Origin: Deltaproteobacteria bacterium
GTDB taxonomy: Bacteria > Desulfobacterota > DSM-4660 > Desulfatiglandales > Desulfatiglandaceae
DNA: 25,955 nucleotides
Direction of reading: 5' to 3'
Assembly (NCBI GenBank): GCA_019314425.1
Contig: JAFCZI010000027.1
Location: 1 to 25,955 of the forward strand
Each line of letters begins with the position of its first letter. Positions within the stretch are counted from its first letter, which is position 1. Under the pieces are notes generated by a model, which had not been told where the DNA came from, did not search any database, and saw only the letters and a program-made list of their open reading frames with translations. Made by a program: the position numbers and the translations under genes. This document shows, piece by piece, positions 16,366 through 24,263 of the stretch.

Positions 16366-17565
16366 GTGAAGGGAAAAAAAGTCCTGGTTGGGGTTACCGG
16401 CGGAATTGCCGCCTATAAAACAGCTGAGTTGGTGCGGCTTCTGATCAAAGCGGATCTACAGGTGGAAGTGGCCATGACCGAGGGCGCCACATGGTTCATA
16501 ACCCCGCTCACCCTGGAAACCCTTTCCGGGAACAAGGTCATCACCCGTATGTTCGGACACGTTGAAACCCCCATGGATCACATCCGCTGCGGCCAGGATG
16601 CGGATCTCATCATCATTGCGCCGGCCACCGCCAACATTATTGGAAAGATGGCCCACGGCATCGCTGATGATTTTCTCTCCACCTGCATGCTCGCCGCCAC
16701 CGCCAAAACCCTCATCTGCCCAGCCATGAACGACCGCATGTTCCTGAATCCGGCGGTGCAGGACAACCTGGCGCTGCTTCAAAAAAGAGGCTTTGCCATT
16801 ATAGCCCCCGGCAGCGGTGAACTGGCCTGCGGCACTGACGGCCCCGGGCGCCTGCCCGATCCCACCGACATCCTGGAGCAAGCCCTGATCTTTTTGTCGG
16901 AGCGGGATCTTGAAGGCTGCAAAATCCTGGTAACTGCCGGTCCCACAACGGAATATATTGATCCGGTCAGGTATGTCACCAACCGGTCTTCCGGGAAAAT
17001 GGGCTATGCCCTGGCCCGGGCCGCCCTTCGAAGGGGCGCGGAGGTCGTTCTCATCAGCGGTCCCACCCACCTCAAGCCGCCCCCCGGCATTCATTTCTGC
17101 CCCGTCAAAACTGCGGAAGAAATGAAAGTGGCCGTTTTCGACCACTTAAACGGTTGCCACATCATCATCAAGGCCGCAGCCGTTTCCGACTACCGGCCCA
17201 AAGAGACCGCCGACCAGAAAGTCAAGAAAGGCGCGGAATCCCTTTCCCTTGACATGGTCAAGAACCCGGACATTCTGGCCCTGCTGGGACAAACGAAAAA
17301 GGATCACCCGTGCATACTGGTGGGGTTTGCCGCAGAAACCGAGGACCTCGTTGAAAACGCCCGGAAAAAGATCAATGCCAAGAACCTGGACATGATCGTG
17401 GCAAACGATGTCTCCAGAAAAGACGCGGGGTTTGAAACCGACACCAACGCGGTCAAAATTATCTATGCCGACGGCCGTATAGAGGCGTCCCGACTCATGG
17501 AAAAAATCGATGTGGCGCATCTGATCCTGGACAGGGCCAAAGCGCTGAAGGATGAAAGCCCTTGA
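16366..17565 (+). CDS. coaBC: Bifunctional CoaBC of coenzyme A synthesis
   Basis: This 399-residue enzyme has two activities: it joins phosphopantothenate to cysteine (CoaB, C-terminal half) and decarboxylates the product to phosphopantetheine (CoaC, N-terminal half, FMN-dependent). The CoaC half (1-185) shows GVTGGIAAYKTAELVR, the active-site His in DHIRCGQDAD, APATANIIGKMAHGIADD, PAMNDRMF and the substrate-clamp Cys in ELACGTDGPGR. The CoaB half shows ILVTAGPTTEYIDPVRYVTN and KAAAVSDYRP. The length is typical. The start is GTG, supported by AAGGAG five bases upstream. The stop overlaps the TTG start of the glycosylase gene, so the two are translationally coupled. Confidence 0.97.
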   Translation: MKGKKVLVGVTGGIAAYKTAELVRLLIKADLQVEVAMTEGATWFITPLTLETLSGNKVITRMFGHVETPMDHIRCGQDADLIIIAPATANIIGKMAHGIADDFLSTCMLAATAKTLICPAMNDRMFLNPAVQDNLALLQKRGFAIIAPGSGELACGTDGPGRLPDPTDILEQALIFLSERDLEGCKILVTAGPTTEYIDPVRYVTNRSSGKMGYALARAALRRGAEVVLISGPTHLKPPPGIHFCPVKTAEEMKVAVFDHLNGCHIIIKAAAVSDYRPKETADQKVKKGAESLSLDMVKNPDILALLGQTKKDHPCILVGFAAETEDLVENARKKINAKNLDMIVANDVSRKDAGFETDTNAVKIIYADGRIEASRLMEKIDVAHLILDRAKALKDESP

Positions 17566-18365
17566 ACGCCCGCAAAGAACTCAAAGAGATCTTTTTTGAA
17601 ACCAAACGGTTGATTTCGGCCTGTGAAGAGATGGGACTTGAACCGCCCATGCTACCGAAAGGGGCCCTGGAATTCATGGAAAAACCGGTTTTAAAAAAAC
17701 CCGCCCCGCCCTCAACGCAATCAGAGAACCGGGGTAACGTGGGTTCGGAAATCCCGGCCCCGGGAACCCAGGCAATCGAGCCATCCTCACCGCAATTCGA
17801 TTCGCTGGAAGACCTCAGAACCCATATGGGGGACTGTCGGCGGTGCGACCTTCACAACGGCAGGAAACAAATGGTTTTCGGAGAAGGGAATCCAGAGGCA
17901 AGACTCATTTTTGTGGGAGAAGGGCCGGGGGTTGATGAAGACCGTGAAGGTCGGCCTTTTGTGGGAAAATCAGGGCAACTGCTCACCCGGATTATTGAAA
18001 ACGGCATGGGACTTACCCGGGACATGGTTTACATCTGCAACGTGGTCAAATGCCACCCCCCGGGCAACCGCGATCCGAATCCCGATGAAATCAAGGTGTG
18101 TCTTCCTTTCCTCAAAGCACAACTCAGTATCATTAAGCCTGACGTCATCTGCGCCCTGGGCCGGGTCGCCTGCCAGGCCCTGATGGAGGGTGATTTCAAG
18201 ATCACCCGCGACCGGGGGAAATGGCGCACTTACCATGGAATCCCCCTGATGCCCACATTTCATCCGGCTTATCTCCTGAGAAATGCGGCGGCCAAACGGC
18301 CGGTGTGGGACGATGTCAAAAGCATTATGAACAAACTGGGGCTGGAGGTAACACAAAATGGCTGA
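17562..18365 (+). CDS. udg: Type-4 uracil-DNA glycosylase with iron-sulfur cluster
   Basis: It removes uracil from DNA arising by cytosine deamination, starting base-excision repair. The 267-residue protein has the family motif GEGPGVDEDREGRPFVG (about 119-135) and the late HPAYLLR block. Four cysteines at 92, 95 (CRRC), 164 (KCHPPGNRDP) and 180 have the spacing of the 4Fe-4S ligands of family 4. The first about 85 residues are a Pro/Ser-rich extension not needed for the fold, so the protein is longer than the usual roughly 200. The start is TTG at 17562, overlapping the coaBC stop, with AAGGATG upstream; no better ATG precedes the domain. Its end overlaps the next gene by 8 bases. Confidence 0.94.
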   Translation: MNARKELKEIFFETKRLISACEEMGLEPPMLPKGALEFMEKPVLKKPAPPSTQSENRGNVGSEIPAPGTQAIEPSSPQFDSLEDLRTHMGDCRRCDLHNGRKQMVFGEGNPEARLIFVGEGPGVDEDREGRPFVGKSGQLLTRIIENGMGLTRDMVYICNVVKCHPPGNRDPNPDEIKVCLPFLKAQLSIIKPDVICALGRVACQALMEGDFKITRDRGKWRTYHGIPLMPTFHPAYLLRNAAAKRPVWDDVKSIMNKLGLEVTQNG

Positions 18366-19642
18366 TACCTCTTCAAAAAAACCCGCACTTCTTTGTCTCT
18401 ATGCATGGCTCTTTTTTCTCATCTTACCCGTTTCCATTGCCTATGGTGAGACATCCGACACCTATTCTAAAAAATCCAACCCGGGGGGCGATGCTGGCCA
18501 TTATCCAGATGGATACCCCAGGGGGTTTGGCTTCATCCATGCGCACCATTGTGAAAGCCATATTGAATTCTCCCATTCCCGTGGTGGTTTACGTGGGACC
18601 TCGCGGCGCGGGGGCGGCATCCGCCGGCGTCATGGTGACAGTGGCAGGGCATGTGGCCGCCATGGCCCGGGGAACCAACATCGGCGCGGCCCATCCGGTC
18701 AGTGCCGGCGGCAAGGATATCGGGGGAACCATGAATGAAAAGGTGGTCAACGACATGGCCTCCTATGCCCGGGGGATTGCCGAACAAAAAGGAAAAAACG
18801 GCCAGTGGGTGGAAAAATCGATTCGAGAAAGCGTCTCCATCACCGCCGAGGAAGCCCGCGAAAAAAAAGTGGTGGATCTGGTGGTGGACGACCTGGACGA
18901 TCTTCTCAAATCCCTTGACGGACGGGTTATCGAGCTCCCTTCCGGAAAAACCACCCTCAAGACCGCAGGGCTCAAGAAAATTCATTACAAACCGGATCTG
19001 CGGGATAAGATCCTCAAAATCATCAGCGACCCCAATATCGCCTACATTCTCATGATGATCGGTCTGGCGGGTCTGTACTTCGAGCTGGCCAACCCGGGCG
19101 CCATTTTCCCGGGCGTCATCGGTGCCATCAGTTTAATCCTGGCCTTTTTCTCTTTTCAGACCCTCCCTGTGAACTACGCAGGCGTTGTCCTCATCTTTCT
19201 GGCCATCATCTTTTTCATTGCGGAAGTGAAAGTGGCAAGCTATGGTGTTTTGTCTATCGGAGGCCTGATCGCCCTGACCCTGGGTTCCCTGATGCTCTTT
19301 GAAAACATGCGGGTCTCACTCATGCTCATGATGCCCACCATTGTTCTGGTGGGGGGCTTTTTCGTTATCGTGGCGGGGGTGGCATTTCGGGCGCTTCGCC
19401 AAAAACCGACGGGCGGGGCGAACGGCATCCTGGGAGAAATCGGCGTGATCAAGGAATTGATTGAACCTGAAGGTCTGGTGTTTGTACATGGCGAAACCTG
19501 GCGGGCTTTTTCCGAAGAGCGGATTGAACCCGGTGAAACGGTTGAAGTCGTCGGCATCAACGGCCTGCTCCTGAAGGTGCAAAAAGAGGCTAAGGTAAAC
19601 GAAAAGGGTCTCACGCAAAGGCGCAAAGGCGCAAAACCATAG
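18358..19642 (+). pseudogene. nfeD: nfeD serine protease gene, frameshifted with internal deletion
   Basis: NfeD proteins are membrane-bound ClpP-like serine proteases that work with a stomatin/slipin partner, encoded here directly downstream. The ATG at 18358 has an excellent GGAGGT site 8 bases upstream and opens a signal peptide (LCLYAWLFFLILPVSIAYG). That frame then loses the family sequence near 18480. The protease body continues one frame over from about 18488: LAIIQMDTPGGLASSMRTIV, the nucleophile region GAGAASAGV, NIGAAHPV, a Lys in NEKVVNDMASY at the expected catalytic position, four to five membrane helices and an OB-like C-terminal domain. Between signal and body about 30 residues usual for the family are missing, so this is a deletion with frameshift and not a single-base error. 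A truncated product from ATG 18491 (383 residues) without signal is conceivable. The last codons come from a repeat. Confidence 0.8.
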
Positions 19643-19696
19643 GGCTGTTTTTTCTTTTTCTTAGCGGCTTAGCGGCTTTGCGGCTTTGCGTGAGAC
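19608..19696. repeat. Inverted repeat of GCAAAGGCGC units at the nfeD end
   Basis: The left arm (19608-19635) begins gtctcacgcaaaggcgcaaa and the right arm (about 19661-19696) is nearly its reverse complement, ending in ctttgcgtgagac. Each arm contains short tandem units of about 9 bases (GCAAAGGCG/CGGCTTTGC), and 25 bases separate them. Such elements are widespread between genes in many bacteria. Here the left arm is read as the last 11 residues of nfeD (GLTQRRKGAKP) and supplies sequence up to the stop. Confidence 0.85.
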
Positions 19697-19735
19697 AATA
19701 TAATTTTCCGGTTTATCCGGGTTAGGGGTGAAGAC

Positions 19736-20473
19736 ATGTTCTATATTCTTGCAGCGGTACTGATCGGTCTCTTTCTGACAAGCGCCATCCGGGTTCTGAA
19801 AGAATACGAACGCGGTGTGATCTTTCGGCTCGGCCGTTTGATCAAAACCAAGGGTCCCGGCCTGATTATCCTGATTCCCGTCATCGACAAGATGGTCAAG
19901 GTGAGTCTCCGGCTCGTGGCCATGGACGTGCCGAGTCAGGACGTCATTACCCGGGACAATGTCTCCGTCAAGGTGAACGCTGTGGTCTATTTCCGGGTCA
20001 TGGATCCCAACAACGCCACAGTTGAGGTGGAAGATTACCTCTTTGCCACATCACAGCTGGCTCAAACCACGCTTCGAAGCGTCTGCGGCCAGGTGGAATT
20101 GGATGAACTTCTGGCCGAGCGGGATAAAATCAACACCCAGCTTCAGAACATTCTGGATAAACATACGGATCCCTGGGGCATCAAGGTGGCCACCGTGGAA
20201 GTCAAGCACATTGATCTTCCCCAGGAAATGCAACGGGCCATGGCCAAGCAGGCGGAAGCGGAGCGGGAACGACGGGCCAAGATTATCAACGCGGAAGGGG
20301 AATACCAGGCCGCCAACCGGCTGTCGGATGCTGCGGGGATTATTCAGAAATACCCCGAAGCCCTTCAGTTAAGGTATCTGCAGACCTTGAAAGAAATTTC
20401 GTCTGAAAGCAATACCACCACATTTTTTCCCATCCCCATCGATCTTTTGACGCCATTTCTCAAGAAAGAATAG
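19736..20473 (+). CDS. Slipin / stomatin-like SPFH membrane protein
   Basis: A 245-residue SPFH-domain protein that assembles in the inner membrane and is the usual partner and substrate of NfeD. Residues 1-18 are a membrane helix. The SPFH core follows with [40 protein letters not shown] and [21 protein letters not shown]. Next is a charged helix ([20 protein letters not shown]) and a C-terminal part typical of the prokaryotic slipins. Length and motifs are complete. AGGGGTGA lies 4 bases before the ATG. The gene order nfeD-slipin is conserved in many prokaryotes, so the loss of an intact nfeD here leaves it without its normal partner. Confidence 0.95.
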   Translation: MFYILAAVLIGLFLTSAIRVLKEYERGVIFRLGRLIKTKGPGLIILIPVIDKMVKVSLRLVAMDVPSQDVITRDNVSVKVNAVVYFRVMDPNNATVEVEDYLFATSQLAQTTLRSVCGQVELDELLAERDKINTQLQNILDKHTDPWGIKVATVEVKHIDLPQEMQRAMAKQAEAERERRAKIINAEGEYQAANRLSDAAGIIQKYPEALQLRYLQTLKEISSESNTTTFFPIPIDLLTPFLKKE

Positions 20474-20480
20474 GAAAAAG

Positions 20481-20501
20481 AACACCCTGTGTTGCATTTT
20501 T
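20481..20501 (+). terminator. Weak possible terminator after the slipin gene
   Basis: A 5-bp stem (AACAC-CCT-GTGTT) eight bases after the slipin stop is followed by GCATTTTT. The stem is short, so termination would be partial at best. Confidence 0.3.
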
Positions 20502-20581
20502 CAGGCAGGATGTGCTAAAAGGGTTCGTCACTAGGCTACAAACAGCTTATCAGACTAAAAAAATCAGGAGAGAATGGAAAA

Positions 20582-20971
20582 ATGACAGAAGAAACTAAAG
20601 AAGAAGCCAAAGAAGAAACCAAACCCACGGTGCCGGAATTCAAGAAACCCCTGGCCAAGATGACGGCAGTGGAATTAAAAGAGGTCGCCAAAGAAATTCC
20701 CGGCGCCGTCGGAGTGACCGCCATGTTGAAGCCGGATTTGCTTTCCCTCATCGGAGAATATTACGGCCTTGAAGACGAGGTTGTTGAAACAAAGAAAAAA
20801 GGCAAGAAAGTCAAGGACAAAGCAACCGTCAAAGAACTGAAAGCCAAAATCATCGAACTGGGGAGCAAAAAGGAAGAAGTCCGTAAAACAGGTGACCCCA
20901 AGCAGATCAACATCCTTCGAAGGCGACTCAATCGCCTGAAAAAGCAGACCCGAAAGGCCGTTGCGGCCTGA
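20582..20971 (+). CDS. Small protein with Rho-N/SAP-like motif and basic tail
   Basis: A 129-residue soluble protein of unknown function. The first about 20 residues are Glu/Lys-rich and probably disordered. Residues about 25-62 (LAKMTAVELKEVAKEI, then GVTAMLKPDLLSLIGEYYGL) resemble the helix-extended-helix fold of the Rho termination factor N-terminal or SAP domains, which bind nucleic acid. The C-terminal half is very rich in Lys and Arg and helical (NILRRRLNRLKKQTRKAVAA). Nucleic acid or ribosome association is inferred, not shown. An AGGAG lies upstream, though the spacing to this ATG is long; a nearer ATG at 20574 leads to a stop after three codons. It has its own strong terminator. Confidence 0.75.
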   Translation: MTEETKEEAKEETKPTVPEFKKPLAKMTAVELKEVAKEIPGAVGVTAMLKPDLLSLIGEYYGLEDEVVETKKKGKKVKDKATVKELKAKIIELGSKKEEVRKTGDPKQINILRRRLNRLKKQTRKAVAA

Positions 20972-20991
20972 TATTCACCGGTCTATAGAGC

Positions 20992-21034
20992 CAGGCAACA
21001 GGGTCCTCTTGGGGGCCCTCGCCTGCTTTTTTTT
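20992..21034 (+). terminator. Rho-independent terminator after the Rho-N-like gene
   Basis: A GC-rich stem built from CAGGC...GCCTG with AGGG...CCCT inside, slightly bulged, is followed by eight T residues (21027-21034). It lies 20 bases after the stop codon and separates this gene from ispD. Confidence 0.85.
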
Positions 21035-21070
21035 GAGGCCCGCTGTTTTTGAGGCCCGCTGTTTTTGAGG
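21035..21070 (+). repeat. 16-bp tandem repeat between terminator and ispD
   Basis: The unit gaggcccgctgttttt occurs twice in perfect tandem (21035-21050, 21051-21066) followed by a third partial copy GAGG. The partial copy forms part of the probable ispD ribosome site. Confidence 0.9.
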
Positions 21071-21078
21071 GAAGCCCT

Positions 21079-21780
21079 TTGCCTAAAACCGTGGCAATTG
21101 TGCCCGCTGCCGGTGCCGGGGTTCGGATGGGCGGCGATCGCGCCAAACAATACCTCCAGCTGAAAGACCGGCCCATCCTGGCGGTCACCCTGGAAGCCCT
21201 TCAGAAGTGCACCATGCTCGATGCCATTGTGCTGGTCGTACCATCAAAAGATGTGCGATACTGCCAAAAAGAGATCGTTGAAAAATTCGGTATTTTCAAG
21301 GTCAATAAAGTGGTTCCGGGGGGCAAACGGAGACAGGACTCGGTCCGAATGGGCCTTGAAGCCTTAAGCGACCCTTATGATCTGGTGTTGATTCACGACG
21401 GGGTTCGCCCAATGGTCGAACCGGACCTGGTAAAAACGGTCATTCAGACCGCTTTGCGGCACCGCGCCGCTATCGCCGCGCTTCCCGCCAAGGAAACCGT
21501 CAAAGCGGTAAACGAAAATCACCAGGTGACCGCCACCTACGACAGGACGAAGGTCTGGATGGTTCAAACACCCCAGGCCTTTTACTATGAAGACATCCTG
21601 AAAGCCCACCGGGAAGCCCTGGCAAAAGGGCTTGACGAGGCCACTGACGACGCCTTTCTGGTTGAAAAAATGGGTGTACCGGTCAGTGTGGTGCCAGGAT
21701 CGGAAAGGAACATCAAAGTCACCACGCCCCATGACCTGGCGCTGGCACAATTTCTATTGCGATTAGAGCATTCCGACTGA
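21079..21780 (+). CDS. ispD: 2-C-methyl-D-erythritol 4-phosphate cytidylyltransferase
   Basis: IspD joins CTP and methylerythritol phosphate in the MEP pathway of isoprenoid synthesis. The 233-residue protein has the nucleotide-binding start VAIVPAAGAGVRMGGDRAKQ, followed by GGKRRQDSVRMGLEAL, VLIHDGVRPMV, the late ATDDAFLVEKMG and NIKVTTPHDLALA, all expected. I chose the TTG at 21079 because GAGGGA lies 6 bases upstream and the protein then begins where the family begins. An earlier in-frame TTG at 21049 would add ten residues encoded by a tandem repeat. It is 6 bases from hemC. ispF, a common neighbour, is absent. Confidence 0.93.
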   Translation: MPKTVAIVPAAGAGVRMGGDRAKQYLQLKDRPILAVTLEALQKCTMLDAIVLVVPSKDVRYCQKEIVEKFGIFKVNKVVPGGKRRQDSVRMGLEALSDPYDLVLIHDGVRPMVEPDLVKTVIQTALRHRAAIAALPAKETVKAVNENHQVTATYDRTKVWMVQTPQAFYYEDILKAHREALAKGLDEATDDAFLVEKMGVPVSVVPGSERNIKVTTPHDLALAQFLLRLEHSD

Positions 21781-21786
21781 AAAACC

Positions 21787-22713
21787 ATGGACATCAAAAT
21801 CGGTACACGGGGCAGCAAACTGGCCCTCAGACAGAGCGAGTGGATCAAGAAACAACTGGAAATGCGCCACGCCGGTATCCACGTCAATCTGATAAAAATA
21901 AAAACAACCGGGGACAAAATCCTTGATACGCCACTGAGCAAAATCGGTGGTAAAGGTCTTTTTGTCAAGGAAATCGAAGAGGCTCTCCTTGAGAACCGGG
22001 TTGATGTGGCGGTTCACAGCATGAAAGACGTCCCCGCGCATTTGCCGGAGGACCTGATGCTTTCCACTTTCCCCCCGAGGGAAGATCCTTCGGACGCCCT
22101 CATTGCCGAAAGGCAATGCACTCTGGATCAATTGCCGAAAGGCGCCAAAGTGGGCACCAGCAGCCTGAGGCGAGGAGCACAACTGCTTCATTTCCGCCCG
22201 GACCTGACACTGGTTCCCTTGAGGGGAAACGTGGATACGCGGCTTAACAAACTGAAATCAGGAAACCTCCAGGCCATTATACTGGCAACCGCCGGTCTCA
22301 ACCGTCTGGGGCTATCCAACGTAATCACCCAGACCATCCCCTTTCACCAGTTGCTGCCGGCCGTGGGTCAGGGGGCGCTGGGGCTTGAAGTGAGACGTGG
22401 GGATCAAGAAACCATTGACCTGCTCGATTTCTTGAACCATGGGGATACCCAAACCGCAGTGGCCGCTGAAAGGGCTTTTCTGAAAACCCTCGAAGGGGGT
22501 TGTCAGGTGCCCATCGCCGGGTTTGCCCGCGTCAGTGGGGACACCCTTTCCTTTGAGGGCCTGGTGGCGGAACTGGATGGGTCAAAAATTTATAAGGAAA
22601 GCGAGACCGGCAATCGGGATCAGGCGGAAGAAATGGGCATTCGTGTCGCACAAAAACTTCTGGCATCGGGTGGGGGTGATGTTCTGAAACGGCTTTATGA
22701 TGGGGAATCCTAA
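21787..22713 (+). CDS. hemC: Hydroxymethylbilane synthase (porphobilinogen deaminase)
   Basis: HemC joins four porphobilinogen units into the linear tetrapyrrole hydroxymethylbilane. The 308-residue protein begins IKIGTRGSKLALRQSEWIKK and has VDVAVHSMKDVPAHLPEDL, TSSLRRGAQLL, LRGNVDTRLNKLKSG and VGQGALGLEVRRGD. The Cys that carries the dipyrromethane cofactor is at 239 in LEGGCQVPIAG. Length and motifs are complete. The stop shares one base with the next start (TAATG), so synthesis of the two consecutive pathway enzymes is coupled. Confidence 0.98.
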   Translation: MDIKIGTRGSKLALRQSEWIKKQLEMRHAGIHVNLIKIKTTGDKILDTPLSKIGGKGLFVKEIEEALLENRVDVAVHSMKDVPAHLPEDLMLSTFPPREDPSDALIAERQCTLDQLPKGAKVGTSSLRRGAQLLHFRPDLTLVPLRGNVDTRLNKLKSGNLQAIILATAGLNRLGLSNVITQTIPFHQLLPAVGQGALGLEVRRGDQETIDLLDFLNHGDTQTAVAAERAFLKTLEGGCQVPIAGFARVSGDTLSFEGLVAELDGSKIYKESETGNRDQAEEMGIRVAQKLLASGGGDVLKRLYDGES

Positions 22714-24263
22714 TGAATGGCCATGATGTAAAACGAGGCAAAGTATATTTGATCGGGGCCGGACCCGGGGATCCGGGGTTGATGACCCTCAAGGGGAAAG
22801 ATATCCTCTCTCAGGCGGATGTGATCATTTACGACTATCTGGCCAACAAGATCTTCCTTGAATACGCAAAACCCCAGGCTGAATTGATCTATGTGGGGAA
22901 AAAGGGCGGCGACCACACCATGGGTCAAGCCGAAATCAACCGGTTGATCGTTGAAAAATCTCAAGCCGGAAAAAGCGTTGCCCGGCTCAAAGGCGGCGAC
23001 CCTTTTATATTCGGCCGGGGGGGCGAAGAAGCCCAGGAGCTGGTGGCGGACGGGGTGCCCTTCGAGGTGGTGCCAGGCATTACATCGGCCATATCCGTCC
23101 CGGCATACGCCGGCATTCCCCTGACACATCGGGATCACACCGCCACAGTGGCCTTCGTCACCGGCCATGAAGATCCCCTGAAGGAAGAATCCAGCATCCA
23201 GTGGGACAAGCTGGCCACGGGGGTGGGAACCATTGTCTTTCTCATGGGCGTGGGGAACTTGAAAAAAATCGCCAAAAACCTGACGCGTCACGGTCGCGCT
23301 CCGGATACCCCCGTGGCGGTCATTCGCAGGGGCACGGTGGCCGATCAGAGGACCATTTCGGGCAACCTTGAAAACATTGCAGAACGAGTGGAAACAGCGG
23401 GGCTGCGCCCACCGGCCATTATTGTCGTGGGAGATGTGGTTCGGTTGCGGGATGAATTGAACTGGTTTGAAACCCAACCGCTCTTCGGCAAACGAATTGT
23501 GGTCACCAGAGCCCGGGAACAGGCCAGTGGTTTCCTCAAAAAGCTCTCTGCTCTCGGCGCGGAATGCATTCAGTTTCCCACCATTGAAATCGTACCCCCC
23601 GACAGCTGGGAGCCCCTGGACACGGCCATCTTAAATCTGGCATCCTACCAGTGGTTGTTATTCACCTCGGTCAACGGGGTAAAGTACTTCCTTCAACGGC
23701 TTCATTTTCTAAAAAAAGACGTTCGGGATCTCAAAGGGATAAGGATCGGCGCCATCGGGCCCAAAACCGCCGAGCAGTGGCATCAATGGGGAATCATCCC
23801 GGACCTGGTCCCTGATGAATACCGGGCTGAAGCGGTGGTGGCATCCTTCAAGAAATGGGATACTGAAGGCGTTCGTATTCTGATCCCCAGGGCTGCAAAA
23901 GCCCGGGAGGTTCTGCCTGAACAACTGCGAAAGATGGGCGCCCGGGTAGAGGTGGTGGACGCTTACAAGACCATCAGTCCCCAAAAAAACACCGCCGAAA
24001 TCCAGGAAATGCTGGAAAAGGGAAGCATAGACATGGTCACCTTCACCAGTTCCTCCACGGTCACCAATTTCGTCGAGATGTTTAATTCCCGGGAGGACTT
24101 AGCCCATAAATGGATGAAACAGGTCTCTGTGGCCTGCATTGGCCCCATTACGGCGGACACCGCCGGAGAACAGGGGTTTTCCGTGGACCTGATGCCTGCG
24201 GATTATACCATTGAAGCCCTGACCTCAGCCATCACGGATTTTTTTAAGAACACTGATGGGTGA
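22713..24263 (+). CDS. cobA-hemD: CobA-HemD fusion: methyltransferase plus uroporphyrinogen-III synthase
   Basis: The 516-residue protein carries two successive activities. Residues about 5-245 are uroporphyrinogen-III C-methyltransferase, with VYLIGAGPGDPGLMTLKG, RLKGGDPFIFGRGGEEAQEL, VPGITSAISVPAYAGIPLTH and the SAM-binding VFLMGVGNL. It makes precorrin-2 from uroporphyrinogen III. Residues about 258-510 are uroporphyrinogen-III synthase, with GKRIVVTRAREQASGF, TSVNGVKYF, GAIGPKTAEQW and FTSSSTVTNF. It closes the hydroxymethylbilane made by HemC. The fusion is well known in Deltaproteobacteria and Firmicutes and steers flux to siroheme, cobalamin and the alternative siroheme-based heme route. 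The 3' end overlaps fdhD2 on the opposite strand by 20 bases. Confidence 0.97.
   Translation: MNGHDVKRGKVYLIGAGPGDPGLMTLKGKDILSQADVIIYDYLANKIFLEYAKPQAELIYVGKKGGDHTMGQAEINRLIVEKSQAGKSVARLKGGDPFIFGRGGEEAQELVADGVPFEVVPGITSAISVPAYAGIPLTHRDHTATVAFVTGHEDPLKEESSIQWDKLATGVGTIVFLMGVGNLKKIAKNLTRHGRAPDTPVAVIRRGTVADQRTISGNLENIAERVETAGLRPPAIIVVGDVVRLRDELNWFETQPLFGKRIVVTRAREQASGFLKKLSALGAECIQFPTIEIVPPDSWEPLDTAILNLASYQWLLFTSVNGVKYFLQRLHFLKKDVRDLKGIRIGAIGPKTAEQWHQWGIIPDLVPDEYRAEAVVASFKKWDTEGVRILIPRAAKAREVLPEQLRKMGARVEVVDAYKTISPQKNTAEIQEMLEKGSIDMVTFTSSSTVTNFVEMFNSREDLAHKWMKQVSVACIGPITADTAGEQGFSVDLMPADYTIEALTSAITDFFKNTDG

Noticed and set aside
21743-21762. TGGCAC...TTGC string resembling a sigma-54 promoter at the end of ispD
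   Set aside because: The distance between the GG and GC elements is 13 bases instead of 10, and it lies inside a coding region.
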